Positions 53,161 through 64,000 of a stretch of 64,000 bases of DNA are shown in pieces; positions within the stretch are counted from its first letter, which is position 1, and the number at the start of each line of letters is the position of its first letter. The notes below the pieces were generated by a model. That model searched no databases. It was given only the letters and a program-made list of their open reading frames with translations, and was not told where the DNA came from. The stretch lies in contig JABANP010000094.1 of assembly GCA_013115135.1 (NCBI GenBank), positions 84,802 to 148,801 of the forward strand, given 5' to 3'. A program made the translations under genes and the position numbers. The stretch is from Perkinsus olseni. Lineage: Eukaryota > Perkinsozoa > Perkinsida > Perkinsidae.

Positions 53161-54917
53161 ATGTCTAAACAACGCCCCCCCAAGAGAAGATCGTCATTTT
53201 CCTCTGCCGAATCGACCATCGGGATAATGACTTTCAACACCTGGCTCATACCAGTGAGGCAGCCCCTTCTCTTCTCTGTCTCTCCGACACCACTGCAGCA
53301 GGTCCGTGCCAACTTCCCATGCTGCCTTGACTGCGATTTGCCATCACGAGCTGACAGGGTGTCCAATCATGTCACAGAGTCTGTCTTCAAGGACAACATT
53401 GACGTAGGTCTATCTAATACCACACCAAACGGAAATCGTCTATTGTTGCGCAGATTGTGACGCTACAAGAAGTCTGGTCGGGGTCGCAGTCCGTGGTTGC
53501 TAGTTGCATCAACTGTCTTTGCTGCTGCCGTATGTTCCAACGAGCCAAGGTTATCGAAGCACTCAAGACAAGTAGACCATCCGTCGAAGAGTTCCCCCAC
53601 CTTATCATGCAGGCACCCATCTACGCTACCACACGAGTGCTCACGGGACTCGGCTGTGCGAGTGCGCCTCGAGGTTCCTCGACAGCGGTCTGATGATCAT
53701 GTCAAAATGGCCGATAGTGACTGAAGAGTACGCCCGGTCATCGTCGAACCTTCGCCATTCTATCAATCTAGGTTCTCTCGGTTTGCCGATTCGACAAGCG
53801 AGGACTCGTTCGCGTCCAAAGGCGCTCTTTGTGTGGTGCTAGATCGTGGCAAGGACGTGAGAATTTATTCCGTTCTTTTTTCTATGAGACTTCATCTTGC
53901 TCAGCTGATTATTGTGGTGACCACCCACATGGACGCTGGAGACGATGCCATAATAAAACTGAAACAACTGGTAAGATCATACTTGATTTTGCCTCTCGGA
54001 TTTCGAGCTGCCAATCTCTTCAGCAACACGCGTTGGGGCTCTACGAGCGAGTAAAGAAATCGACTGTTGAGGTCGAGAGGCTTGGGAGAAGAAGGGATAT
54101 CGTTGCCGCCTTTTTCACCGGTGACTTCAACATCGACGGCACCGAGAGGGAGCACAACTCCATAGTGGGCCGATTTGCTTCCTGACTGGATGAGTTCTGC
54201 CGGACTCAGGGGCCTGATGGAGAGTCACTCTATGCGCTTGCTCGCAAGGAGATGCAGGAAGCCGGCTTCAGCGACGCCTGGGCCGAGTTTGCTCACCAAG
54301 CCGGCTATAGGAGGCCTCAATCCTTCAGGGGTGATTGGAGTGACCTGCGCAACTCAATCGTCGCTTGCTACGGCGCCACAAACGATGAGGTGGGCCTACC
54401 ACAATCGTATCCGTCGGGGCGTCGTGATTTAAAAATTCCCCCCGTAATCGATAAATTTAATCATAATTCTTGAGTGTCATTGTTGTTGTCTTCTTAGAGC
54501 ATACCATCTTTTCCTACTAGACTGGACTACATCTGGGCTACTCACATTACCGGTGCTGTTCAAGTGGAGCTTCCCCCGCCTCAACAGCGAATGGCAAACT
54601 CCGATACTAACGAGCTAGAAGTGAGTGCTTCACAGTCGCCAGTATTCAGCGTGCTTCTTAGTTGATTGATGTCAAAGTCGCGGATGCTACGCTGTGGCGA
54701 GGGAACTTGGACCTTCGGAATGACATAGAGAAAATTCAGTGCCCGGATGCCTACGACTCGTCGGAGAAGATGGATTTACTCAAGGAATATCGTCAGCAGT
54801 TCGTGTAAGTACCAGCCTTGAGTGGCTGCCAAATTCGTTGTTGTCAGGAATCGAACCTCGGACCATGCCTCGCTCACGGCCAAGGTGAGACTGAAGAGAG
54901 TTGAGATCGAGCAGTGA
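53161..54917 (+). CDS. Neutral sphingomyelinase-like phosphodiesterase (DNase I fold)
   Basis: A multi-exon gene of the endonuclease/exonuclease/phosphatase superfamily. Exon 1 (53161-53403) encodes IGIMTFNTWLIPV (first Asn) and RADRVSNHVTES. After a 50-nt intron comes DIVTLQEVW, with the metal-binding Glu. Later: LMIMSKWPIVTEEYARSSSN, VVTTHMDAGDD, AAFFTGDFNIDGTE (the GDFN motif), LDYIWATHITGAVQVELPPP and, after an intron at 54807-54850, NRTSDHASLTAKVRLKRVE with the catalytic SDH. The PI..FADS.....KG segment and the LQEVW, GDFN, SDH order fit SMPD2-type neutral sphingomyelinase; other superfamily lipid phosphatases cannot be excluded. CVVLDRGKDVR appears in the middle. No membrane anchor was seen at the C-terminus. 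Confidence 0.75.
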
Positions 54918-55990
54918 ATAGCTGGGCTTTTTCATCGCGCTTCCGCATGTTACCTGTTGCTGACTTTGATGTACTTGAACGTTTCGCTTGTCTTGTTTGA
55001 AAAATGCTCGGGTGGAAGGAGTGTCGTAGGCATGCGGACATGATGAGGTTCCTATCATTCCGCTTTGGAAATGAACGCGTTTCTTCGACGTATTCCATGC
55101 TAGGACCAGCTCCGCGGGCCACTAGGCTGGAGGCGCTGCTCTGTTATCTTAACCCAGTCTGACTATTGAGTCATTCCGAGGCAGCGCGAGAACCACTTCA
55201 CTTTCTGTTCTCGACTCGGTTAAGGGAAGTGCGAGTCGCAATTGCAGAAGAGCATGTACGCATGAGTTGATCGTTGAAGGATGAGAGAAGTCGCGCACTT
55301 TCGCCCGGAGAACCCCCGGAGAGAAGTTCTCGCTGTCGTCGGCAGACGGACAATGAAAGTCTCGACACCAATCTCGTTCTCTGACAGCTCGAAAAATTCA
55401 CCACTCTCTGGATTACACAACTGTGGGGAAAAAGTTCATCAAATAGAGAACCAAATAGAGTCTGTTCGAACCCCAGTGTGTACCAGTTGTCACTGTACCA
55501 GTCATCGCTGACCCAGGAGTCCTTGGCCAGGAGGAGGTCTAGCTATGCTGCTGAGGTCGCAAGCAGCATCCGGGCATTCATTAGCTTAGCCTGGGACATG
55601 CAGTGACGCAGCGTCACTGCCGCTGCGATCGCGTGTCACACGCTCTGTGTTACGGTAATACTATTACCTTCGGTCGGCGTCTGCCTGGCACGAACGGGGT
55701 AGATTTGCGTGCGGTCTGAGCGGGCGCGAGTCGTCGCCACACCACTGGCCCCAACTGGCAATACCGATTGGCATGGCGAACGCGATCGACATGCACGTAA
55801 ATTGAATTCCATGTCTCCTGCGCTGTAGCGGGACACATCTCGGAAGCGGCGCAGAGTTTTCCTCGCGGAATAGCGATGGTACCTGCCAGCTAATTCCTAG
55901 CATATCTCTTACGCCCACTATGGCCGGGCTCAGCCCGTTCTTGTACCAGAACTCGTCCTTGTTATAGACGTTTTTGCTCAGCACCGCCGC
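54918..55990. other. Intergenic stretch, no gene seen
   Basis: The frames present (for example minus-strand 55664-55984) overlap each other and show no domain or leader. This is the upstream region of family B member 3. Confidence 0.4.
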
Positions 55991-55993
55991 TTT

Positions 55994-56713
55994 ATGTCAT
56001 CTATCCTGGTCAGGATCATCGTCCTACCGATTATCCTCGTCAATAGCGCGGCTCCGAGCTCGCTATCATCTGGCACCTTTGTCCCTGCTAACGATGATCT
56101 GCCTGACGGTGTAACGTACCTTGGGCTACACAAATACGAACAGGACGGGGTGAACATTGGCATGCTTCACCTGATCAAGCAGTCCAGATCTTTTCTACGT
56201 GACGTAGAAAAGTGGGTCCCCTTCGTACGTAGACTACGTCGCCCAGTTCAACCGCGAGCAGAATGGCGCAGCTTCTTCAAAATACGGACGAGAAACGACA
56301 CTCCGGTTCTTGACTTACGAGATTTTCCCCCAAGTGATGATGCGCGGGAAACCAACCTACATAACTTTGGTGAGGCACTGTGCGAGGCTCTCGACCCGGC
56401 GAAGGCGAGCAGAATCACTGGGACAAAGGTGGGCCTGGCAACCACGCCAACTCAACCCGTCCAATTCACTGCTGATAAATTCGACGAGGGGTCATATGAA
56501 ACAGTGAGGAAAGTAAGCTCTACGCCTCAACTGAGGGTTCAGTCTGTCGACGCGGTAGAGTTGTCCATCCACTGCACTGAGTATCTGCAACATCGTCAAC
56601 TCGATTTTCACGACGCACGCTATTATGTGTATCGTCAATTCCACTGGAGTATCCTCCTCAAGCGTGATGCGGACCACCCTATACATCGACTTGAGCCGGA
56701 TGTAGCTCCATGA
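55994..56713 (+). CDS. Secreted protein, family B, member 3
   Basis: 239 residues in one exon. Signal peptide MSSILVRIIVLPIILVNSAA, then SGTFVPANDDLPDGVTYLGL, parallel to members 1 and 2. Compared with member 2 it has about 11 extra residues before the FFKIRTRNDT strand; that extra piece (FLRDVEKWVPFVRRLRR) is encoded by bases containing two short perfect palindromes. The tail ends YRQFHWSILLKRDADHPIHR. The C-terminal third is not shared with member 2 and only loosely with member 1. Confidence 0.75.
   Translation: MSSILVRIIVLPIILVNSAAPSSLSSGTFVPANDDLPDGVTYLGLHKYEQDGVNIGMLHLIKQSRSFLRDVEKWVPFVRRLRRPVQPRAEWRSFFKIRTRNDTPVLDLRDFPPSDDARETNLHNFGEALCEALDPAKASRITGTKVGLATTPTQPVQFTADKFDEGSYETVRKVSSTPQLRVQSVDAVELSIHCTEYLQHRQLDFHDARYYVYRQFHWSILLKRDADHPIHRLEPDVAP
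56190..56212. repeat. 23-nt perfect palindrome in coding sequence
   Basis: CTTTTCTACGT, one G at 56201, then the exact complement. A second, ACGTAG A CTACGT, follows at about 56226-56238. Both fall in the piece that family B member 3 has in excess over member 2. Confidence 0.8.
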
Positions 56714-57826
56714 TGGTGTGAGATGTAGCTTCATGATGTATTAACATGTATCCAAGATGCTGTCAATGAAATCGCCCGCAGTTGAGTTGCAAGAGTGACC
56801 AGAACTACAGTCGTGTACGGCACTGACCGTCAGAGACTGACGTGCGCGGAATTCCGATTTTTAGCATTGCCCAACAACTGTGAGACTTGCGGAGTGCCCC
56901 CTGGGGTTCGAACCCGCGGTCTCAGAGCGGACCTCAGCGTATCTCGACTCTAGCGCGCCACATGGCAGCGGGGGCCCTGCATCAGGGCCAGGTGAACACA
57001 CAGCCACTCCTTTCAAATCCCAAGGGAAGTAATCGAGCGTACTGCCTCGGCGTGACTGCCTCGTGTCATGGTACACAACCCTTTTTTTGGCGTATTTGCA
57101 TATCGCGCTAATGTAGCGTATTCGCGATTACATAAGTTTGCTGCCTTTTGCCGCTATCCCATTTTGGAACCCACCCTCTGACACCCGGGAAGAGACTGAA
57201 TACCAACTTACAGTCTTCAAGACCCCGCATCTCACGTGCACGCGTGATATGGCTCGCGTCGGTCACGCTCATCGAGCGAACCCAATCGAGTCGCAGTTCA
57301 TGAGTCGTCACGCTACTTTAATAGAGTACCAATTCCGGCATACCATCTTTCCCAAACTCCTGGGAAGTAAAGCGGCTTTGCAACCGGTATGATATTATCC
57401 AGTGTCATTTCATCCTTCTCAGTCCAACCACTACAACCGCCCATAAAGCGGGGTCACGTTTCACTTCGGCTCCCATCAATTCACCCGATTGCATTGCATA
57501 GAAGCTTCTGTTCGTCCACCGAAAATTCTAGTAGATTTATTCTACCTTGGTAGTTGCCGATCTTCGTTGCCTTAGTGACATGACCTGACGTCACCGTTTG
57601 CGGGGACACGATAGCTAAGCTAGGCTAAGCTCACGTTTCAGCTTCGGAGACACTCCATCAGTGCTGTAGTATAGATTTATAAGCAGTTTCAAACGTATGG
57701 CACTGTAGCCACTTGGAAAGTATATTTCCGCGTTGTCGACAACCGAGATGGCTGCCGTCGCGTTACAGCGGCCCAGACTATCGTAAGTCCACATCCTAGT
57801 GATGCCGCAGGCTTCATCCCTCTGTC
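56714..57826. other. Intergenic stretch with a tRNA-like fragment
   Basis: At about 56872-56960 the minus strand has GACCGCGGGTTCGAACCCCA then GGGGGCACTCC, with GTGGCGCGCTAGAGTC upstream; the stems do not pair well, so it is a tRNA-like relic and not a gene. No protein gene is supported. Confidence 0.4.
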
Positions 57827-58564
57827 ATGACCATCACCAAATCGTCATTTGTTCTGGCCCTACTGCTCCTGAATCCCGCGAGCGCTCAGAAGGCTGGCCT
57901 CTACACTTACATTAACGAGGAAGCATCCTACATCACTACTCTTATAAAGGGGGACAAAACCGTGTACCTCTTCTACCACTGTATTGGTATGGAAACAGTT
58001 CCACGGCTTGGACCGTTTCCACTACACCCGGGGTCCGTTCCCGACGAGAATACCGTCGATTACGAGAGTTTAGGTGGTGCCGGGGAATTGTACGATGTCC
58101 TTATGAAGGACTGTCCTGAGTTCGGTCTCGTCGATGGCGATCTTCTCACCATTGCTGAGAAGCCCGGTAGTACGAGTGTCTTTAGTTCTGTGGGAAATAG
58201 GATGGTGAAGTTTCTGAGGGAACGCGGAAGCAGGCTCGTCCCCTACTACTACAACTCTTCTGGTATCGAGATCGACTACCGATTCAAAAACGGTATCTCA
58301 GTGAGCATTGCTGTGGCATGTGGAGCGTCGTCGGTCAGTACATTTCTCTACGTCCAAAAAGGCCCATTCATTGTGATCGGTGGCAAATACGTGTATTATT
58401 ATATAGTAGAACAGTCGGAGCCCGAATACAACAATTTCAAGGACAGGATGCAAGAGGTTTGCGGTATAGCTTTGTTGCCGAATGACTTCAAGTACATGAT
58501 CTCTACCCCAGCTGGAGCAGACATTCAGTTCAGAGGTCAACCCATATCTCTCACTCCCTTGTAG
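57827..58564 (+). CDS. Secreted protein of unknown family
   Basis: 245 residues in one exon with a clear signal peptide (MTITKSSFVLALLLLNPASA, cleavage near SAQ). The mature protein begins KAGLYTYINEEASYITTLIK and is rich in Tyr, Val and Gly, with VYLFYHCIGMETVPRLGPFP, YYNSSGIEIDYRFKNGISVS, IAVACGASSVSTFLYVQKGP and a Tyr run (KYVYYYIVEQ). Four Cys could form two disulfides. Beta-rich by composition (inference). It shares the single-exon, leader-bearing style with families A and B but no residues that I can align. Confidence 0.8.
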   Translation: MTITKSSFVLALLLLNPASAQKAGLYTYINEEASYITTLIKGDKTVYLFYHCIGMETVPRLGPFPLHPGSVPDENTVDYESLGGAGELYDVLMKDCPEFGLVDGDLLTIAEKPGSTSVFSSVGNRMVKFLRERGSRLVPYYYNSSGIEIDYRFKNGISVSIAVACGASSVSTFLYVQKGPFIVIGGKYVYYYIVEQSEPEYNNFKDRMQEVCGIALLPNDFKYMISTPAGADIQFRGQPISLTPL

Positions 58565-59394
58565 TGCCTAGAATGTAGACCAAATGGTCTGACCATTGTA
58601 GGACAAGTCTTTCTTGACTTCAGAATGTTGTACATTCGGACGAATTGTCCTCTCGCGTCGTTACGAACCATCATAGATCATGCTGTAATAGCATACTCAT
58701 CGATAGCATTGCTCTCACAGCAATCCAACTATCGCTTCATCTTCTGCCACTACACCTTTTTCCGATCAAATATAATCTTTCTTCAGTTAATTTGAACCAT
58801 TCTGATAGCACTTCAGCAAGTGTCACAAAAATTGAAGAACTGTCAGACAGAATTCGTCCGGCCACCGGAATCAAATTTGAGGGCGAAATTCGCTCAGCGA
58901 ATTTGATTCAACACACGCCATCGTATCTTGAATGCCGCATTGTGAGCTACTCTCAGCTGCTGGGTTCGCACTAACTGCAAGTACTGTGCGTAGAAGCGCT
59001 GAACATGAGCGAAGCATCGACAGCACAACAGAGAATGCAATGCTCATACTTCGCAGAGCCTGTTGGCCGCTTCCTGTGAACCCTTTCGGTTAATTCATCC
59101 CACAGTCTTCCAGATCAACTACTGGAAACACAGATTCAGACTTGTATGAACAACAATATCTATATCCACTTTGATACAGGGTACGCACTCTCTGCATCAA
59201 TATGTTTATATCAACGTGGGTGGTTGATGGTAACCATTAGAGTAATACGTAATACGTACTCTCACTTAATGAAGAATCATCAAACTCACGACTAGCGTAC
59301 TAGCGTAAGAATACTTGAGCCACTCACATAGACAGGCATGTCTCAAAGACAACGGGATGGGGAGAACGGACAATCTGGGCAATTGTCAGGACTT
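58565..59394. other. Intergenic stretch, AT-rich
   Basis: Convergent 3' flanks. At about 58869-58910 GAATCAAATT and its complement enclose GCGAAATTCGC, a weak inverted repeat. No gene is supported. Confidence 0.4.
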
Positions 59395-62300
59395 GGTCTC
59401 GCCCACTGCTACGTGCATGGACTGTTCAAGAATCCCAAGGCGGTACTCAGTTTTAGTTAGCCTGGTAGTTGCAGGATCCAGAGCTCGTGCTGCCAGTTCC
59501 CGCTCGCCGATATTCTTGGAAGACACTGCCCGTAAGATGTCCACGAATCATTCTGTGAAGGCCTTCTTGAAGCTACCTCTTCAGCTGGTCGAACGCCATG
59601 CCTACGCGTCCGAGACCAACATAGTGTAAACATGCCAAACATAACATACGAACATTTCCCTGCCGTACAATGTTATGAACTGGGCATCGGCTTCTCGAGT
59701 ATTTGGCAAATTTCGTCACGATGAGGCAACGTGCGCAGCTTCGCACGCGCCCATCACTGCGAAAGCAACACCCAAAGCTTATACGACCAATTTTGCGGAG
59801 CATGTACTTTCACTCGATAAGTGGTTCATCCAAAGCATTGCTCGATACACTGGCCTTGCTCTTCGCCAACTGCACCTTCAGTGCTGAAATCTCTCGACCG
59901 TAGTGCTTAGAGTTGCTAACCAGCTGAGCTTCCAAACTCTGAGGAATGAGTTCAAAGACATGGTCGAGCGCCAACCTACTTTTATCCGAGCCTCCATAAT
60001 TTGGTTTTCCTGCGCGTATTCATCTCGAGCTCTCTCCAGTTGGTCAATTTCAGCCCGCAATTTTACCTCTTCATGCGTCTTCCCCTCCCTAGCGGCCTGA
60101 TCACCGTACCACAGTGGAATGCTGGGGACACACGCGAAGTATATCACGCCTGCGACGTCATGGCTGAGATCGTGACCACCTGTTGCCCGTGTAGCTCGGC
60201 AAGCTTCTCCTCCCGTGTGATTGCTCTGAGTAACTCCCTTATCTCGGAGTCTTTGGCCTCGATTATTTTACGGTTATTCATATTCTCTCGATTAGCCTCT
60301 TCGACTCTTGTTCGATTCCTGCGAGAAGAACAGGAGAGATCGGCCCTTTAATTCGCCGATGGCATTTCGACGTTCCTAGTCGAGTCGACACCGTCGACCC
60401 ACTTCAGCTTCAGTTCTTTTATTTCAGCTTTGAGAATATCGTTTGCAGCCTTGAGGCGCGTAAGTTCGCTCAGCATCCCGGACGATTTGCTCGCCTTCTT
60501 CAGGGATTCTTCGAGAACCTACAATCTCTCTTTCGACCAGAACTCTGATCACTCCTGCACAGGAATTTCCAGGATCCACAACAGCCGAGCTCCACGCCGG
60601 GATCAGCGATCCTGAACCTTCCAAACCGGAGCTTCCAATGAAATACGGTTTCCAATTTGGCGATGATCTTCTCCTGCGATTTGATCGTGGCTTCATACTT
60701 CGGCAACTTCGCACATTTCTCTTGCAGCTCGTGGTGATACTCCATTCGTCCAACCTGCAGGGCGTCGTCAGAGTGCCCCCTAACAACTTCTCCCCACATG
60801 CATTCGCTCCAATTCCTCAAGACGTTGGCGGTCCCGCTGAGCTCGCGCTATCTCAGCCGAAGCAGCTTGCAACCGCCTTCGTAGTTCGTCAGCTGTAGCC
60901 CGCTCATTTCTGTATCTGAATCTCTAGGCCTCAGCCCAACTCAGTGACTCACGGCAATTCCGAAGGTATATCGCAATTCACATTCTCACCGACCCACCGC
61001 CCGAGTCGCTGAATCGAATGTCCGACTCACTTGCTCAGCGTCTCCTGCAGTCGAGCGACAATCTGCTGGCTAGAGAGACTCCTCAAGGCCGCCTCTAGAA
61101 CAGGGTCAGCAGCTGCATCTGCCCGGCCGAATGAAAGACGATACTCTCACAACCCGGAACTCACTGGACTCAGCCCGCTTTGCTGCATCGTCCCACATTT
61201 CCCTCTCTTCTTCCATTCTCTCCCGCAATTCTTCATTCTCTCGCTTAACCTCCTCGAGCTGTCTGGTCAAGCTCTCGACATCCGCCGAAGCCTTTTCCAA
61301 GGACTCGGCCTGAGCAAAGTGGTTGAGCAACTCCGGCCTGGCTGTCGCTCCAGGTGAAACACGAACCCGTCTCGTGTATTCTCTTGCCAAGTGCGCGTTG
61401 ACCTCTTCACGATCCCTTGCAATAGCGAGGACGGCTTCGACCGTACCATCCGTAGGGTTCACCGAGGTCTTCGTCGCTTCCTTGCAAGCTAAGAAAAGTA
61501 GGCTCGAGGGACGATGCAGACTCACCAGCTCACCCTCGCCCATTTTCTTGCGCTCGTCGTTCGATGATCGCCACAGTCGGGCATCCAGCTCTAGCGTTGC
61601 GGTTAAGTGAGGGGACACCAGCGGTCGCATATCAACGTGCTGCCATGCAGCGAGTAGCAGCGAAGGTGGTATCCTCAGGTTGCCTACGTATGACCGTGCC
61701 CCGAGACTCGAGACGCCATCGTCGTCCAGAAGGGGTCGCAAATCCAAATTTCCCACAGCGACAGGCTTCAACTTCGGAAGAGCCGAAGTAGGGTCAGGCA
61801 CGAGTAGCTGATACGCGAGGTGACTGACTCTGATGGAACGGGCGGACCAGCAGAGCACACGACGTTACATGTAGTTTTAGAACTCGTCTGCTAGGCGGCA
61901 CCATCATCCTCATCACGGACCTAAGTGCGAGAGGTGAGTCCAAGTCAGTGCGGCTGACAGAATGAAAACTTTCATCTTTCTGGGCAAACATGAAATATTC
62001 TCCTGATAGAAAATTTCCCAAGATTTATCCCGTCCGTCATCCACACTGGGCCGAGTGCAGGCGTTCGGCCTCTCACCTCCTCCAGTTCGGAGCCACTGAG
62101 GTCCCAGCAGAGCCTGGAGTGATGCAGACTAGCGGCTCACTGGTGCCGCTTCTTCGTGCATCAGTGAACTTTTCCTTTAAAAAGCTGGCAAGGACAGGCG
62201 GGGTATTTCCATCCCGAGGGCTGACGACTCACAGTGTGAGGGTCTGATCTTGATCATAGTAGAAATTGTGGAAAACTGGCTCGGGTGTGCTCTCCTCTCC

Positions 62301-64000
62301 GCTGGGATGCACTGCAACGACGCCAGCTGTTACTGCGTCGGGAAGGCTTTGTGAGTGAAGAATTCGATGAATCTGTGAGAATCAGTACGAGGAGCGCGCC
62401 AGATGCAGATGAAAGAAACGAAGATATTTCAAGTTTTCCGTTAACGCTGGTCATTTGTTCAATAGAGTAAAGACAAGCCAAGGCACTTCCACTCTGATGC
62501 AGAGTCCCTGCATCCCTATAACGCGTCAGGAGAAGAGAGGACACAAGCAGGCATTGTTCCCGAGAAAACTTCGGTATTCATGAGTCTTTCGATGCTGAGC
62601 ACCGTCTTAAGCATACCCCCTGCAGCGCTTCTCGAACTATAATTGGCAACAATGTTTTGTCAACTGGGAAAAGAACGCCGCGTACACGCACCTTCAACTC
62701 CAACAGGAGAAGCCGTTGATTATGCCCTCTTAAACTCTCGAAAGAGGGCTCGTGCGCGGCTGTGAGGGCGAGAGAGACCTGGCTAGGAGACACTCTTGAT
62801 CCACATGATAGCTCTACCGACTCCCACCTGTGAGACCTCGCCCTGATCGCTGTTCTTCGACCGAGCAAGGACGTGCGCCTGGGGGACGCTGAGAAGACTT
62901 TTCAACCGGACTTCTCTTACCGGTGAGAAAGGATCCAGGGCTGCCGGCTTGAAGGTTAGACTAAGGAGCTCCCTCGAATACTCTTTCGTCTGGGCCTGAG
63001 AGACTTCCTGCAGGCACCACCTTCCTCAAATAGGATACCATTAGAGACATCTGCACGATGAGCTCTTCGGCTTGCCTACCTTGGGCGATGGGCAGCACCT
63101 ACGAGTCGTAGGCGAAGACGTTTAGGATGGTCTATAGTCGTAGGCTACGACCATAGACCATCGTAACCCTCTTCGCCTCCTCAACTCACAAGCTCCTCAT
63201 TAATATCGCAGCTGCCATCCCAATTATCAATGGCGCACCTTAAGGTTGAGCTTGAGTACACCACGGTACCATCGCTTGACCTCAGCAGCTTAGCTAGTAC
63301 CACACCATTAGCAACAGCTGATGGAGAGCCTAACAAGTTGGATATACTTCATCGGCATCATTGCCAATAATTTGTCGGCCTACTCGACGCCAAGCCTCGT
63401 GCTCTGTGGAAGATAAGGCGGACTCTTCCCTCTTTCAAGACATCGACGTTGGTGTCGACTGGGGGGAGCTCGTAATGATCTGCTATTTTGAAGGGAACCC
63501 ACCATCGTCGGGCTTAAGGGAGAGTTGGAGCTGCTGCTCCTGCTCCTTCTCCGCCTGCTTAGCAGCGGCAATGCGAAGCTCTTCCTGAGCCACATACGAT
63601 ACACTTCAAGGCTGTGTACACAGCAGACCGTTCTGTGTGATGATTTATCCGGCGTAGCGGCAAATTTACGGTTGAACTACGCTTACTTGAAGCAACAACA
63701 TGTGTGCTACTTTCACGCTAGCTTTCCTCCATGAAACCCTTATCTCACGACAAGTTATATTCTACCTGCTTTATCTGGCTCACTATGAACCCGACCTACA
63801 TCAATCGTATTCAGCAGCTACAGTGAGTGTTGTTACATGAAAGTGTTCATGACTGTTTACGAAGAAGACATGGCTTGGTCGTCTATTCTGCCAGCAGCAC
63901 GATGGCCACAGCCACCCACCTTCAAGGACTCCAAAGACTTTCCTATCTCGCCGCGCTCCTTCGCGCTTTCGGCTTGATTGTTCATCAAGGCCGCCTTCGC
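59395..64000 (-). CDS. Large coiled-coil protein, 5' end beyond the window
   Basis: Minus-strand exons encode heptad-rich segments: MNNQAESAKERGEIGKSLES near 63930, EELRIAAAKQAEKEQEQQLQ near 63560, VESLTRQLEEVKRENEELRE near 61260, and KLRAEIDQLERARDEYAQEN near 60060. The longest block (61858-61106) starts with a non-coiled region (LPKLKPVAVGNLDLRPLLDD, HVDMRPLVSPHLTATLELDA) before the coils. A palindrome at 63111-63177 lies in an apparent intron. I do not recognise the protein; a cytoskeletal, basal-body or flagellar role would fit but is not shown. The exon chain between 62000 and 63400 is weak, so this could be two genes. Confidence 0.5.
63111..63177. repeat. 67-nt near-perfect palindrome centred on one base
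   Basis: The inner 37 nt (arms GATGGTCTATAGTCGTAG) pair around one G at 63144 with one A-C mismatch. Pairing goes on outward through GGCGAAGA and CTTCGCC with few mismatches. It lies between exons of the coiled-coil gene. Confidence 0.85.

Noticed and set aside
54838..54870. tRNA-like ATCGAACCTCGGACC in the phosphodiesterase gene
   Set aside because: It is the exon coding NRTSDHA with the catalytic SDH motif.
56872..56960. A tRNA gene on the minus strand
   Set aside because: The T-stem has only three pairs and the acceptor ends do not match.
1..64000. CRISPR arrays, operons or bacterial genes
   Set aside because: Introns, signal peptides, ciliary proteins and the spliced leader show nuclear eukaryotic DNA; no regularly spaced repeats are present.

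Overview
This is a window of a eukaryotic nuclear genome, most likely from Perkinsus or a close perkinsozoan relative of dinoflagellates. The best single clue is at 24587-24608, a full 22-nt match to the dinoflagellate/perkinsid trans-spliced leader. It lacks a donor site after it, so it looks like a reinserted trans-spliced mRNA rather than a spliced-leader RNA gene. Many short (about 43-60 nt) GT-AG introns, genes on both strands, flagellar genes and many paralogous secreted proteins fit the same group. The taxon is inferred; no species is claimed.

Layout. 1-2795: GTACGG-rich repeats, a (CAA)n tract and a decayed copy of a secreted-protein gene. 2796-6161: an RS-rich, multi-KH RNA-binding protein with a glycine-rich tail. 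7372-8087: a thiamine-binding (MTH1187/UPF0045) protein with a leader. 10393-12172: cathepsin B. 13655-13850: a pseudogene piece of the 7.4 kb gene. 14095-14990: the better copy of the secreted gene seen at 0.8-2.0 kb. 15405-18858: a DUF4954 left-handed beta-helix protein. 19249-21037: two tandem NHP2/L7Ae-type genes. 21091-22576: a PDK1-like kinase. 23829-31201 (minus): the WD-repeat/coiled-coil axonemal protein CFAP57, with the spliced-leader insertion in an intron. 32223-42117: three paralogous small secreted proteins, split by a decayed retroelement region (about 33.9-39.3 kb) with tyrosine-recombinase and RNase H remnants on the minus strand. 42.6-44.7 kb: a small acidic secreted protein and a CFAP97/Hemingway-like gene. 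49.6-56.7 kb: a second family of three secreted paralogs, and a DNase I-fold phosphodiesterase resembling neutral sphingomyelinase. 57827-58564: a single secreted protein. 59.4-64.0 kb (minus): a coiled-coil gene running off the window.

The most interesting signal is in the introns. Four short introns in four genes (multi-KH, both NHP2 copies, the kinase) are built from the 3' end of a tRNA-like sequence. The B-box GGTTCRA core sits at a fixed distance of 19 nt from the acceptor AG, and the T-rich tail supplies the pyrimidine tract. A fifth, longer intron of the multi-KH gene begins with the same element in reverse, whose tail supplies the donor GT. This looks like a tRNA/SINE-derived introner. 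A second short motif (core TATCTTAGGTCGA) also recurs mainly in introns. Six long palindromes with a central unpaired base and a MITE-like element with 32-bp perfect terminal inverted repeats add to the mobile-DNA picture. Several conserved frames break by one base at runs of G, which most simply points to sequence error.
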